Source of the DNA: Photobacterium sanguinicancri
GTDB taxonomy: Bacteria; Pseudomonadota; Gammaproteobacteria; Enterobacterales; Vibrionaceae
Direction: 5' to 3'
Assembly: GCF_002265265.1 (NCBI RefSeq)
Contig: NZ_NOIF01000029.1
Location: 1 to 37,358 of the forward strand
DNA length: 37,358 nucleotides
A program made the translations under genes and the position numbers. How positions within the stretch are numbered: the first letter of the stretch is position 1; the number at the start of each line of letters is the position of its first letter. The notes under the pieces are model-generated. The model was given only the letters and a program-made list of their open reading frames with translations, was not told the origin of the DNA and searched no databases. Positions 26,281 through 35,232 of this stretch are shown here, piece after piece.

Positions 26281-27354
26281 TTATGGCTGACGTTTCAGCT
26301 GTAACCCCCCGTCGCCTAAACTGTATTCGTTGCCGTTGATGATTTCATCATGAGCGATGAGTCGTTGGCCTTTTTCGGTGTCTTCAAGGGTGTAAATACG
26401 CTCACTCAGTAGCCGACGGCCTTGGTGCGAGGTCATCATTACTTTGACACTGTCTTCGCTGACTTGCTGCCATAAACCTTCTTCTTCTAGTGCGGGCTCA
26501 TTGCTGTCGTATTCATAGCGAGTTATAGCTGAGTGATCGGGCAACAGAGTGAGTGTGGTTGTCAGCCCTGGAGTGTTGGTGGCATCGGCCGTCGTTTTGT
26601 ATTGGCCGACCCAATTAGCGGTTACATCGGTAGCCCCCAAGGTGGCACAGCCTTTGAATTTTTTACCTTGCCAAGTGAGGCTTGATTGCCACCCGTAGAG
26701 CGAATCACTCATGGTGTCGTTGCAATGGCCTTTGGTAAGTACTAAGCGGAAATCGTTGCCTTGGTACACTTGCTTGCCCGACGTGGCTTGGCGTTGCGTG
26801 ATCGCTTGTTGCTGATTATTCGCACCCATTTGCGAGAACAGAATCGTATCTTTTTGAATCTTAACGTTCCAGCTTGGCTCCATGCCAAATGCGCTGGTGG
26901 TATGGGCACTCATTTGGCAACCGCCACGCATTTCTGCGGATAGAAGGTTGGTTTGTTTTACCCTTAGGCGACCGTCGTAATCCGCGGCAAAACCATCTTC
27001 TGGAGCAGGTTCGAGCATCCCGATGACTTCGGCATACATTGGCTCATAATTGTACGGTGCAATTTTTCGAATTTCGTTGTGGTCACTAGGTGGAAACACA
27101 ATCCAATATTGCTTAGTGCTGTTACAAGGCTGGAAGGTGTAGCTTTCATGGCCCCATGTCACCATGCCGCGCATCATAAAAGCTTGAACTTTGGATCCCG
27201 AGCCAGTCTCGGTATTGGCGAGGACACCTGATACGGCATCGGTAGCCGGTGTTGTTTGGCTGGTATTACCCGTTTGGTCGGGTTGGCTGGCACAGCCTGC
27301 TAATAACGCGAGAGTTGCGAGTGGCAGCGCCAGCGGAGTCCAAAGCTTCATCAT
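26281..27354 (-). CDS. NlpE-like / COG3650-type lipoprotein
   Basis: A 357-residue lipoprotein. The signal peptide ends in LLAGC with Cys21, followed by Ala, so outer-membrane sorting is expected. A low-complexity Thr/Ser/Gln linker (residues about 23-50) leads to a first domain with conserved Cys residues and SWNVKIQKDTILFSQMG, resembling COG3650 proteins. The C-terminal part, WVGQYKTTADATNTPGLTTT followed by LTLLPDHSAITRYEYD, resembles the N-terminal domain of NlpE, the copper-linked envelope stress sensor, but the CxxC pair of NlpE is absent (ATNTPG). Function unknown. The start is ATG-ATG at 27354/27351 behind AGAGG. It is divergent from the EVE gene. Confidence 0.75.
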   Translation of the reverse strand: MMKLWTPLALPLATLALLAGCASQPDQTGNTSQTTPATDAVSGVLANTETGSGSKVQAFMMRGMVTWGHESYTFQPCNSTKQYWIVFPPSDHNEIRKIAPYNYEPMYAEVIGMLEPAPEDGFAADYDGRLRVKQTNLLSAEMRGGCQMSAHTTSAFGMEPSWNVKIQKDTILFSQMGANNQQQAITQRQATSGKQVYQGNDFRLVLTKGHCNDTMSDSLYGWQSSLTWQGKKFKGCATLGATDVTANWVGQYKTTADATNTPGLTTTLTLLPDHSAITRYEYDSNEPALEEEGLWQQVSEDSVKVMMTSHQGRRLLSERIYTLEDTEKGQRLIAHDEIINGNEYSLGDGGLQLKRQP

Positions 27355-27469
27355 TTACCTCTTCATCGAGAGTGGTGGAATATAGTATGGTGAGCATCAT
27401 GCTCCTGTGCGTTATGAGCTTACCTGCTATAACTTCAGATAACAAAGACCCTGCACCAAGAGGCCTTTC

Positions 27470-27928
27470 ATGGCGAAATGGTTATTTAAAACAGAACCAG
27501 ATGCGTTCTCGATAGACACTTTAAAACAGCAAAAAGTTTCATGCTGGGAAGGCGTACGCAATTATCAAGCCCGTAATATGATGCGCGATGCGATTAAATT
27601 AGGTGATGAAGTTTTTATTTACCACTCGTCTTGTAAAGATGTGGGCGTGGTAGGCATTGCGACTGTCGTAAAAGAGGCATACCCCGACCATTTTCAATTT
27701 GATCCGCAAAGCCATTACCATGACCCCAAATCGACCCCTGACAATCCGCGTTGGATCATGGTTGATATTGAATACCAACGTCATTTACGTTTGGTGTCGT
27801 TAAAACGGATGAAGGCGACAGAAGCGTTGGCTGAGATGCCATTGGTGCAGCGAGGGAATCGTTTGAGCATCATGCCTGTGACAGAGCAAGAGTGGACCAC
27901 GATATTACAAATGACCGGGCAGTATTAA
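27470..27928 (+). CDS. EVE domain-containing protein
   Basis: A 152-residue cytoplasmic protein made of one EVE domain (PUA-like fold), similar to human thymocyte nuclear protein 1. The motifs WLFKTEPDAFSID, WEGVRNYQARNMMRD and VFIYHSS are the standard family features that form the pocket for a modified base. EVE domains bind modified cytosines or related bases in DNA or RNA; the ligand of this housekeeping type is not known. It stands alone, close to its own ribosome binding site AAGAGG, and is not beside restriction genes. Confidence 0.92.
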   Translation: MAKWLFKTEPDAFSIDTLKQQKVSCWEGVRNYQARNMMRDAIKLGDEVFIYHSSCKDVGVVGIATVVKEAYPDHFQFDPQSHYHDPKSTPDNPRWIMVDIEYQRHLRLVSLKRMKATEALAEMPLVQRGNRLSIMPVTEQEWTTILQMTGQY

Positions 27929-27935
27929 ACGGTCG

Positions 27936-27977
27936 CTAAAACAAAAACGACTTTGGCGCATAGGCGGCAAAGTCGTT
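27936..27977 (-). terminator. Intrinsic terminator of yigL
   Basis: On the minus strand, AACGACTTTG and CAAAGTCGTT form a perfect ten-base stem, followed by TTTTTGTTTT, 21 bases after the yigL stop. On the plus strand it lies after the EVE gene but lacks a T run. Confidence 0.85.
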
Positions 27978-27997
27978 ATCAGTCAGCGGGCTGAAGA

Positions 27998-28795
27998 TTA
28001 CAGCACGTTTTTGACGAGGTAATGAGCCACGGCTTCATCTTCACATGAACCGATCACTTCATTGTTTGGTAGTGCACGTTTTACTTTTTCATGTGCCGTG
28101 CCCATGACTAAGCCTTTCCCTGCCATCGATAGCATTTCAGCATCGTTCATGCCATCACCAAAGGCAATACAGTCGGCGAGTGTTAAGCCTTTTTCTTTGG
28201 CTACCGCTTCAAGGGCATGGCCTTTGGATACGTTGGCATCCATGACCTCTAAGCACCATGGTGTTGAAAATGCGATATTCGCTTTATCGCCAAATGCGGC
28301 GTTAAATTTTTCTTCCCACTCCACTAACTTGTCGTGGTCTTGGTCATCTCGGGTAAAAAAGACTTTAGCAATGCCATCGACTGGTGGATTTTCGACATCA
28401 AATAGCTGGTAGGTGAAGGTCTCGTGGAAATCACGTAGCTTTTCATCTTCAGTATTGAGTAGCCACTGATCGTTTTGATAAATATGAATTTTTAGCTCTG
28501 GGTCTGTTTTTGCCATCGCGATTACGCCTAAAACGACTTCGGCTGTTACATCTTGCTTGAAGATCGCTTCGCCTTTGCAGTTGTGCACGCGTGCGCCATT
28601 AGAGGTGATCATGTACGCTGGAATGCCTAACTCTTCACGCATACCCGCCACATCAATGTGATGACGGCCAGTGGCGAAAATGAAATGACGGCCAGCTTGG
28701 TGAAGGCGATTTAACACTTCTTTGGTGTAAGGCGCGAGTTTATGATCCGGTGTTAATAAGGTGCCATCCAAATCTGACGCTACAATCTTGTACAT
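27998..28795 (-). CDS. yigL: HAD-IIB sugar/pyridoxal phosphatase YigL
   Basis: A 265-residue haloacid dehalogenase-type phosphatase of the Cof family. The catalytic motif ASDLDGTLLTPDH (nucleophile Asp in DLD), then ATGRHH, the Lys in SKGHALEAVAK and GDGMNDAEML are all present. It closely follows E. coli YigL (266), which acts on pyridoxal 5'-phosphate and sugar phosphates and counters phosphosugar stress. I start at ATG 28795 (MYKIVASDLDG), preceded by GTGGGA, rather than the longer reading from 28807. It lies 93 bases downstream of pldB on the same strand, as in E. coli. Confidence 0.93.
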   Translation of the reverse strand: MYKIVASDLDGTLLTPDHKLAPYTKEVLNRLHQAGRHFIFATGRHHIDVAGMREELGIPAYMITSNGARVHNCKGEAIFKQDVTAEVVLGVIAMAKTDPELKIHIYQNDQWLLNTEDEKLRDFHETFTYQLFDVENPPVDGIAKVFFTRDDQDHDKLVEWEEKFNAAFGDKANIAFSTPWCLEVMDANVSKGHALEAVAKEKGLTLADCIAFGDGMNDAEMLSMAGKGLVMGTAHEKVKRALPNNEVIGSCEDEAVAHYLVKNVL

Positions 28796-28888
28796 GAACA
28801 TTCCCACTCTGAGCTATCTCGGCGGCACAATCGCTGACGAGGACAGGATCGATTCTAAACCACTTTTGCGGAAGGAAAAGAGGCTAAT

Positions 28889-29890
28889 TTATTTCGATTC
28901 GCTTTCCGCTTTTTTAAAATGTGTCAAAGTGGCAGCCAATATTGGGGTGCGGTACTTATCTTGTTCGAACAATAATTCGTGACGTGCACCATGAATGACT
29001 TTGATCTCGCAATCACCGCCAGCTTGGTTTACCGCGTGGTGGAAAACATCGTGGGCCGAGTTATCGACGACGGTGTCGTCACTGCCTTGGAGCAGTAGCA
29101 CTGGCGCTGTTATTTGATAGGCGTGCTGCACACATTTTTTGGCCGCTGCCATCCCTTGCCATACCCAGCGAGCACTTGGGCCCCCAATTTTCAGCTCTGG
29201 TTTATGTTCGTATAAGTCACGAAACCATTGATAGCGAACTTCACTTTGGCTCAGTTTATTATCCAAAAACGGTTTTGGATAATAAGGGACTTGCCCCGGC
29301 GCATAGTCAGGTTGGCTTTGCAGCTGCTCGATAACACGTGCTAATGGTGATGCGATCGGCTTCATCCATTGGGTTAAGTGGATGCCGTGCATCGGTGCAC
29401 TTAACACGACGCTGTCGAAGAAATCTGGGTGTTGCTCGACAAAAAGCGTACCGACAGTGCCACCCATCGAGTGCGCCAGCATGAAGTGTTGCTGGTAGCC
29501 GCGTGGGGCGACAACGGTATTAATGAAAGTATTAAAATCGTCGACATAATGATCAAACTCTTCCACGTGGCCTAATTCTGTATCGTCAACGAGGCGATCG
29601 GAGACCCCTTGACCACGATGGTCGATCGCAAAAACATCGTAACCTTGTTGGGTTAAGTCATAAAAAAGTTCTTGGTATTTCCAATAACTTTCGATGCGGC
29701 CATTGATCACTACGATGGCTTTATCACGGTTAAAACCCGTTAAACTGACCCAACCGATAGTCAGATCATCAACCCCTTTGAATTCACCTTCTTCTCGTTG
29801 TTGCCACAATGCCGCAGCGGGACCTTGCATGGTCTCTGCAAAGTGAGGTTCGAGTGAAAAATCATAAAAGTGTGGAGGTTGCGCTGTCAT
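28889..29890 (-). CDS. pldB: Lysophospholipase L2 (alpha/beta hydrolase)
   Basis: A 333-residue serine hydrolase related to E. coli PldB (340), which removes the acyl chain from lysophospholipids at the inner membrane. The nucleophile is in LAHSMGGTVG, the acid in LQGSDDTVVD and the catalytic His in GARHELLFE. The oxyanion strand region AIDHRGQGVSDRL fits the fold. I prefer ATG 29890 over TTG 29902 because GAGAG lies just upstream of the ATG. It is upstream of yigL and divergent from rhtB, the same trio as in E. coli. Confidence 0.9.
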   Translation of the reverse strand: MTAQPPHFYDFSLEPHFAETMQGPAAALWQQREEGEFKGVDDLTIGWVSLTGFNRDKAIVVINGRIESYWKYQELFYDLTQQGYDVFAIDHRGQGVSDRLVDDTELGHVEEFDHYVDDFNTFINTVVAPRGYQQHFMLAHSMGGTVGTLFVEQHPDFFDSVVLSAPMHGIHLTQWMKPIASPLARVIEQLQSQPDYAPGQVPYYPKPFLDNKLSQSEVRYQWFRDLYEHKPELKIGGPSARWVWQGMAAAKKCVQHAYQITAPVLLLQGSDDTVVDNSAHDVFHHAVNQAGGDCEIKVIHGARHELLFEQDKYRTPILAATLTHFKKAESESK

Positions 29891-30098
29891 GCTAGCTCTC
29901 AAATTGAGGGTGGAAGGAGACCAAAATAATTCAATAAATATGAGTGGTTCAGCCCATAAATTGTTGTATGTCAGTATAACCTAAACTGAAGAGTAGCGAA
30001 TAGAAGGCAGCAAGTTGCTTTAAAACCTATTCTGCTGTTAACTAGCGCCAATATTGATAGCTTTGTTTATTGAGCTCGCGTAAACGCAGGAGTATGTT

Positions 30099-30716
30099 GT
30101 GAGTGTTGATATTTGGTTAGCCTATTTGGCGACGGCGATTGTTTTTAGTTTTGCTCCAGGTTCTGGTACGGTAAATTCCATTAGTAACGGAATGGTCTAT
30201 GGTTTCCGTAAGTCGTTGTCATCAATTATCGGGTTACAAGTTGGCTTAACGTGCCACATTATCTTGGTAGGGGTTGGGCTGGGGGCTTTGGTGGCTCAGT
30301 CGGCAACTGCGTTTACTGTGATTAAGTGGGTCGGTGCGCTGTACCTGATTATTTTGGGGATCCAAAAGTGGCGTGAACGTGCAACCTTCGATCTCAATCC
30401 TCAGCAAGCGTCAGTCTCAAGTAGCCGTTTGTTCCGTCAGGCGATTTTGGTGAATTTAACCAATCCAAAGAGTATTGTTTTTTTGGTGGCGTTATTCCCG
30501 CAATTTATTCAGCCGTCTGCACCACAACTGCCACAATTATTGATATTGGGTGTGACGACCGTGATGGTTGATATGTGTGTCATGCTGGGATATGTCACCT
30601 TAGCTTCGCGTTTATCGGGCTACATTCGTTCAGAGCGTATTATGGGGGCGCTTAATCGTGTCTTCGGGTCAATGTTTATTGGGTGCGGTGCATTATTGGC
30701 ATCAGCGCGAGCATAG
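30099..30716 (+). CDS. rhtB: Homoserine/homoserine lactone efflux protein
   Basis: A 205-residue LysE/RhtB-family exporter with about six membrane helices. The family segments FAPGSGTVNSISNGMVYGF, LVNLTNPKSIVFLVALFPQF and LNRVFGSMFIGCGALLASAR match E. coli RhtB (206) closely. It exports homoserine and related amino acids. Translation starts at GTG 30099, with AGGAG at 30088-30092; I see no in-frame ATG that fits. The next gene starts 36 bases after the stop, so they may be cotranscribed. Confidence 0.92.
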   Translation: MSVDIWLAYLATAIVFSFAPGSGTVNSISNGMVYGFRKSLSSIIGLQVGLTCHIILVGVGLGALVAQSATAFTVIKWVGALYLIILGIQKWRERATFDLNPQQASVSSSRLFRQAILVNLTNPKSIVFLVALFPQFIQPSAPQLPQLLILGVTTVMVDMCVMLGYVTLASRLSGYIRSERIMGALNRVFGSMFIGCGALLASARA

Positions 30717-30752
30717 CACTGACCGTTCTTTGTTGCTTAATGTTGGTGTTTC

Positions 30753-31991
30753 ATGAAATCAGGTAATGACCAAGCTATGTATTCTTATGTTGCGCGTCAG
30801 CCGATATTCAATCGGCAACAGCGCACGGTTGGCTATGAATTACTGTTTCGTGATGGCGAGAATAATGCGTTCCCTGATATTGAAGCCAATAAAGCGACTA
30901 GCCGCCTGTTAGTGGAAAACTATATGGCGGTTGGCGATAACGCTGCCATCTCAGGGCAACGTACTTTTATCAACTTCCCGCAAGACAGCCTACTTCAATT
31001 GTTACCCCTTCTATTGCCTAAGCGCAGTATCGTGGTTGAAGTCTTAGAAACGTGCGAACCCAACGATGCGCTTTTTACTGCGATAAAATTATTGTGCCAA
31101 CGTGGCTATATTATTGCGTTGGATGATTTTGAAATGTCCCCAGCTTGGCGCCGTTTTTTACCGTATGTACGAATTATCAAACTAGATTTGATCAAGCTTG
31201 GTATCGAAAAATCGTGTGATTTCGTCAATCAGTATCGGTCACGTAAGCTGAAATTTTTAGCAGAGAAAGTGGAAACCAAAGATGAATACGAGACCGCATT
31301 AGCCGCGGGTTTTCATTTTTTCCAAGGGTATTATTTCTGCAAGCCTGAATTACTTAAAAATCGGCAAGTTGAGCCAGAGAAACTAAACACTGTTTTGTTG
31401 TTGCAAGAAATTTGCCGCGATCCTGTTAATTTCAAACGCATCGAACAGATCATTACCAGCGATGTATCTTTGTCGTATTTATTACTGCGTTATGTCAATG
31501 CCGCGTCTAACCGAACCGTTGAGCCGATCAGCTCATTTCGCCAAGCCTTAGTCTATCTAGGGGAAGATAAAATCCGCCTTTTTGTTGGGGTGGTTGCAAC
31601 TGCCCATGCTGCGTTAGATAAACCGAGAGAGTTGTATTTGATGTCGCTACAACGCGCGCGGATGTGTGAATCGTTAGCGACGGGCAGTGGAACCCGAGAA
31701 CAATCGCATCAAGCATTTTTGGTGGGGATGTTTTCGTTGTTGGATGCCTTGTTGGATACATCACTGGATCAGCTGGTGAAAGTGTTACCGTTACAAGAAG
31801 ATGTGGAAGCCGCGTTATTGCATCATCAAGGGCGATTAGGTCATACATTGGCGTTATTGGAAGCGTACGATCAGGCTAACTGGCATCTTGTCAGTGAGTA
31901 TTGCGAGCAACTTGGTATTGCTGAAAATGCCGTTACCCGCAGTTATCAGCAAGCATCCCGTTGGTCTGAGGATATGCTTCGCATTCAATAA
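30753..31991 (+). CDS. EAL-HDOD domain signalling protein (YuxH type)
   Basis: A 412-residue cytoplasmic protein with an N-terminal EAL domain (residues about 10-205) and a C-terminal HDOD domain (about 215-390). EAL domains hydrolyse or bind cyclic di-GMP. The motif EAL is replaced by YELLFRDG, and the loop DDFGTG by DDFEMS. Most metal- and substrate-binding residues remain: the Asn of INFPQD, the Glu pair in VEVLE, Asp-Asp of ALDDF, the Lys of IKLDL, Glu in LAEKVE and Gln in FFQGYY. Activity is therefore uncertain. Vibrio proteins of this build (for example CdgJ) affect motility. The start may be ATG 30753 or 30777 (MYSYVARQPIF). Confidence 0.88.
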   Translation: MKSGNDQAMYSYVARQPIFNRQQRTVGYELLFRDGENNAFPDIEANKATSRLLVENYMAVGDNAAISGQRTFINFPQDSLLQLLPLLLPKRSIVVEVLETCEPNDALFTAIKLLCQRGYIIALDDFEMSPAWRRFLPYVRIIKLDLIKLGIEKSCDFVNQYRSRKLKFLAEKVETKDEYETALAAGFHFFQGYYFCKPELLKNRQVEPEKLNTVLLLQEICRDPVNFKRIEQIITSDVSLSYLLLRYVNAASNRTVEPISSFRQALVYLGEDKIRLFVGVVATAHAALDKPRELYLMSLQRARMCESLATGSGTREQSHQAFLVGMFSLLDALLDTSLDQLVKVLPLQEDVEAALLHHQGRLGHTLALLEAYDQANWHLVSEYCEQLGIAENAVTRSYQQASRWSEDMLRIQ

Positions 31992-32169
31992 GCGCGTGAG
32001 AGCCAATGTTGGTCTGCGCGTGACGATGAACCTTTTGTGAAACCCTGCTCGATATTGCCTATCTCCTCTCAGTTTTATTTACACTGCTTCTTTTGGACTT
32101 GACCATTTTGTTGCGCCACCGTGTGATCACAAACGGGCAGTGCGATGAGTGGTAATAAAAAGGAATGCT

Positions 32170-33057
32170 GTGTCTATCTTTGCTGTTGTCTTGGTGGTGA
32201 TATCCGCCGTTATTCATGCCAGTTGGAATCTGTTGGGTAAATCACGTACGCCTACGCCGACGTTTTTTGGATTGGCCAGTTTGGGGGCTGGTATCTTGCT
32301 ATCACCCGTTCTGGTGTATGTATTGAATCTGCCTATTTCATTGCCCATGACTTTTTGGTGGTTGCTGCTGGTCAGTGGCTTTTGCCAGATGGTGTATATG
32401 GCCGCATTGGCATTGGCTTATCAGCAAGCAGATGTGGGGGTGGTATACCCGATTGCTCGCGCATTGCCTGTCTTGATGGTAGCGGTGATAACGGCGCTGT
32501 TTGGGCAATCGCTGCCTGTGTCTGTGTGGGTCGGTATGGTTGTCGTGACTCTTGGTTGCTTGCTGGTGCCGTTAGTGACGTTTAAGCAGTGGCATTGGCG
32601 TGCTTATACTCAGCTGGGTTGTTTGTGGGCACTGGTAGCCGCGATCGGTACGGCTGGCTATTCGGTGATCGATAAATCTGCACTCAATATATTGGCGGCG
32701 ACAGGCTTACCGTCATGGTTGATGGCGATGTTTTACTTGGGCGCCCAGTTTTTGGCGACTGGGTGTTGGCTCAGTTTATTCTCTGTGCCGCGTTCGGGGC
32801 GCAAAGAATTAGCCAAAGTATGGCAAGACCGAAAGATCGCTTTAGTGACAGGAGTGATGATGGGGGGGACCTACGGGCTGGTCTTATTTGCAATGACCCT
32901 GACGGACAACGTTAGCTATATCGTTGCTTTGCGTCAGTTGAGTATTCCTGTTGGAGTTGCTCTGGGGATTTGGTTGTTAAAAGAACCGTCCCACCGTCCA
33001 CGAGTCATTGGGGCCGCGTTGGTCTGTATGGGGTTAATGGCGGTGTCATTGCGCTGA
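32170..33057 (+). CDS. DMT superfamily (EamA) transporter
   Basis: A 295-residue inner-membrane protein with ten predicted helices in two EamA repeats, the first beginning at about residue 3 (VVISAVIHASWNLLGKS) and the second near TAGYSVIDKSALNI. It has the small N-terminal His-Ala-Ser-Trp-Asn motif of EamA proteins. The substrate is unknown. I start at GTG 32170, preceded by AAAAGGAAT, giving a short N-terminus before the first helix. The in-frame GTG at 32149 would add seven residues and has no better signal. It is convergent with the AbgT-family gene. Confidence 0.82.
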   Translation: MSIFAVVLVVISAVIHASWNLLGKSRTPTPTFFGLASLGAGILLSPVLVYVLNLPISLPMTFWWLLLVSGFCQMVYMAALALAYQQADVGVVYPIARALPVLMVAVITALFGQSLPVSVWVGMVVVTLGCLLVPLVTFKQWHWRAYTQLGCLWALVAAIGTAGYSVIDKSALNILAATGLPSWLMAMFYLGAQFLATGCWLSLFSVPRSGRKELAKVWQDRKIALVTGVMMGGTYGLVLFAMTLTDNVSYIVALRQLSIPVGVALGIWLLKEPSHRPRVIGAALVCMGLMAVSLR

Positions 33058-33085
33058 TTTTATCGCTAATGGCCTCCAGATAAGA

Positions 33086-33110
33086 CAACGCCGAGCAAGG
33101 CTCGGCGTTG
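33086..33110. terminator. Strong hairpin between convergent DMT and AbgT-family genes
   Basis: A perfect 11-base stem, CAACGCCGAGC / GCTCGGCGTTG, with a three-base loop lies 28 bases after the DMT stop. The T run is short (GTATTT on plus, GTCTTAT on minus), so it is a probable but weak terminator in either direction. Confidence 0.55.
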
Positions 33111-33169
33111 GTATTTACTCTTTATCGGTTGCTGAAGAAGGGGGAAGTCCTTCAGCTAACAGCGACTGA

Positions 33170-34768
33170 TTAGCCACCGACATTGTAGTAAGTTGCCGCG
33201 CCAGGACCAACTGGAATACCAAGCACAAACACCCACACATAGAACATGATGCTCCAGCCAATGACGAACACAATCGAGTAAGGCAGCATGGTTGAAATCA
33301 GCGTACCTAAGCCCAGATTTTTCTGGTAACGCGAGGCGACAGCCAGAATCATCCCGAAGTAGCTCATCATTGGGGTGATGATGTTAGTAACTGAATCACC
33401 AATACGGTAAGCCGCTTGAATCGTCTCTGGTGCGTAGCCAACCAGCATCAACATAGGAATGAAGATAGGTGCAGTGACTGCCCACTGTGCAGATGCAGAA
33501 CCGATCATAAGGTTGATGAAGCCACACATTAGAATGAAAGCGAAGAATAGCGCAGGACCAGTCAGACCAATAGATTGCAGGAAGTCTGCTCCACCTACCG
33601 CGAATACCTGACCAAAGTTAGTCCATTTAAAGAACGCCACAAACTGCGCAGCAAAGAACACCAATACGATGTACATGCCCATCGATGACATCGATTTAGA
33701 CATCGCATCAATGACATCGCGATCACTCTTCATGGTCCCAACTACTTTACCGTAAACAAAGCCAGGGACTGCGAAGAACACAAAGATAAAGGCAACAATG
33801 CCTTTCAGGAACGGTGAACCCGCCACTAGACCTGTGGTTGGGTGACGTAAAATGCCATCAGCAGGCACAATTGTTAGCGCTAGCAAGCCAGCAACAACCA
33901 GTGCAGCCACACCAGCTAAACGCAGGCCTTTTTTCTCTAAGTCGGTCAGCTTACCCATCTTGTCGCCAGACAAGTCTTCAGCGGCATCGTCAGGATTGTA
34001 TTTACCAAGCTTAGGCTCGACGATTTTCTCGGTAACAAACGCACCCATGATGGTAATCGCGAATGTAGAAGCAAACATGAAGTACCAGTTAACTTCAGGA
34101 CCGACAGTGTAGTTCGGGTCGATCATTTGTGCTGCAGTTTCTGTAATACCTGACAGCAGTGGATCAACCGTACCCAGCAGAAGGTTGGCACTGTAACCAC
34201 CAGACACACCAGCAAAAGCAGCAGCTAAACCAGCAAGCGGGTGACGACCCAGAGAGTGGAATAACATTGCAGCCAGTGGGATTAGTACCACATAACCTAG
34301 CTCAGATGCAGTGTTAGAAATGATACCGGCGAATACAACAACCAAAGTCACCATACGGCGAGATGCGCCCATGACAAGGCCACGCATTGCAGAAGATAGG
34401 AGACCTGAGTGTTCTGCAATTGCCACACCTAACATGGCAACCAGTACGGTACCGAGTGGTGCGAAACCGGTGAAGTTTTTCACTAGGTTTGCCACGATAA
34501 GCTGTAAGCCTTCGGCATTAAATAAGCTAACCACATGGATCATACCGTCAGCAGCACGACCAGCAGCGCCTTCAGGGCGAGGGTCGACAACGGAAACTTC
34601 GAAATAACCTGCAATCCCAGATGCCACTAAAATAGCGACACAAAACATAGCAAAAAGGGTGATTGGGTGAGGTAGTAAGTTACCTAGCCACTCAACGGTG
34701 TCGAGAAAGCGGGTAAAAAGGTTTTTTTTAGGCGCTTTAGGGGCCTGTTGTGAAGCAGATGAGTGCAT
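33170..34768 (-). CDS. AbgT family transporter
   Basis: A 532-residue inner-membrane protein with about 11-13 hydrophobic helices. It belongs to the AbgT family, whose members take up p-aminobenzoyl-glutamate (E. coli AbgT, about 510) or export sulfonamides and related folate precursors (MtrF, YdaH). Conserved stretches are GIISNTASELGYVVLIPLAA, GVSGGYSANLLLGTVDPLLS and MIGSASAQWAVTAPIFIPML. The N-terminus is cytoplasmic and basic (PKAPKKNLFTRFLDTVEWLG). No abgA/abgB hydrolase genes are beside it, so import of aminobenzoyl-glutamate is not secured. The ATG at 34768 has GGAAGAGA upstream. Confidence 0.9.
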   Translation of the reverse strand: MHSSASQQAPKAPKKNLFTRFLDTVEWLGNLLPHPITLFAMFCVAILVASGIAGYFEVSVVDPRPEGAAGRAADGMIHVVSLFNAEGLQLIVANLVKNFTGFAPLGTVLVAMLGVAIAEHSGLLSSAMRGLVMGASRRMVTLVVVFAGIISNTASELGYVVLIPLAAMLFHSLGRHPLAGLAAAFAGVSGGYSANLLLGTVDPLLSGITETAAQMIDPNYTVGPEVNWYFMFASTFAITIMGAFVTEKIVEPKLGKYNPDDAAEDLSGDKMGKLTDLEKKGLRLAGVAALVVAGLLALTIVPADGILRHPTTGLVAGSPFLKGIVAFIFVFFAVPGFVYGKVVGTMKSDRDVIDAMSKSMSSMGMYIVLVFFAAQFVAFFKWTNFGQVFAVGGADFLQSIGLTGPALFFAFILMCGFINLMIGSASAQWAVTAPIFIPMLMLVGYAPETIQAAYRIGDSVTNIITPMMSYFGMILAVASRYQKNLGLGTLISTMLPYSIVFVIGWSIMFYVWVFVLGIPVGPGAATYYNVGG

Positions 34769-35135
34769 GTAGATTCTCTTCCTTTTCGTTTTAATCCCAT
34801 CAATGGGAACATCTTTATGTGCGAAAGGTTACGCTATTGTTAACGCTGTGAACAAGAGGAAACTATTTCAAAATGTTTCCAGTGTCACATAAATGTCTGC
34901 ATTTTGTTAATAATATAGATGTTTTGGTTGTTTTTTTGAGCAAAAGCAGAGCGCAAATGCGCTCTGGTGTTGTGTGTTGTGTTGCATTTTAATGCTTTGC
35001 TAAGTGATTGATTGATCGTTAATGAGAATGCTTTCGCGGTAGCGAGGTGGCTTTAACATAATTTGGATTGCCGAACGGCAGTAAAAAAGATCTATTCTGT
35101 CACATGTTTTTTACATTATTTTAGATAGAGAACCG
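34769..35135. other. Divergent intergenic region, AbgT family / acyltransferase
   Basis: This AT-rich gap of 367 bases holds no long ORF. It has an eight-base inverted repeat, CAGAGCGC (34947-34954) and GCGCTCTG (34959-34966), with loop AAAT, whose function is unclear. A T-rich stretch (34926-34938) precedes it. No -35/-10 pair was convincing for either gene. Confidence 0.35.
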
Positions 35136-35231
35136 ATGAAAATTGCCGAGTTCGGTCAAAATGCTGTCAATTCGCTTAAAATGAATGATGTTGTGGTTAA
35201 TGATTCCTGTTGGCTATGCTACAAAAGATAA
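35136..35231 (+). CDS. Possible 31-residue upstream peptide, coupled to the acyltransferase
   Basis: An ATG at 35136, with AGAG at 35127-35130 upstream, opens a frame of 31 codons starting MKIAEFGQNAVNSLKMNDVV and ending TAA at 35229-35231. The stop is one base before the preferred acyltransferase ATG (TAA-G-ATG), an arrangement often used for translational coupling. The peptide is not known to me and has no membrane segment or signal. It may equally be a chance frame. Confidence 0.3.
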   Translation: MKIAEFGQNAVNSLKMNDVVVNDSCWLCYKR

Positions 35232-35232
35232 G

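Noticed and set aside
27470-27928. EVE protein as part of a modified-DNA defence system
   Set aside because: It is a single-domain housekeeping-type EVE protein without adjacent nuclease, helicase or McrB-like genes.
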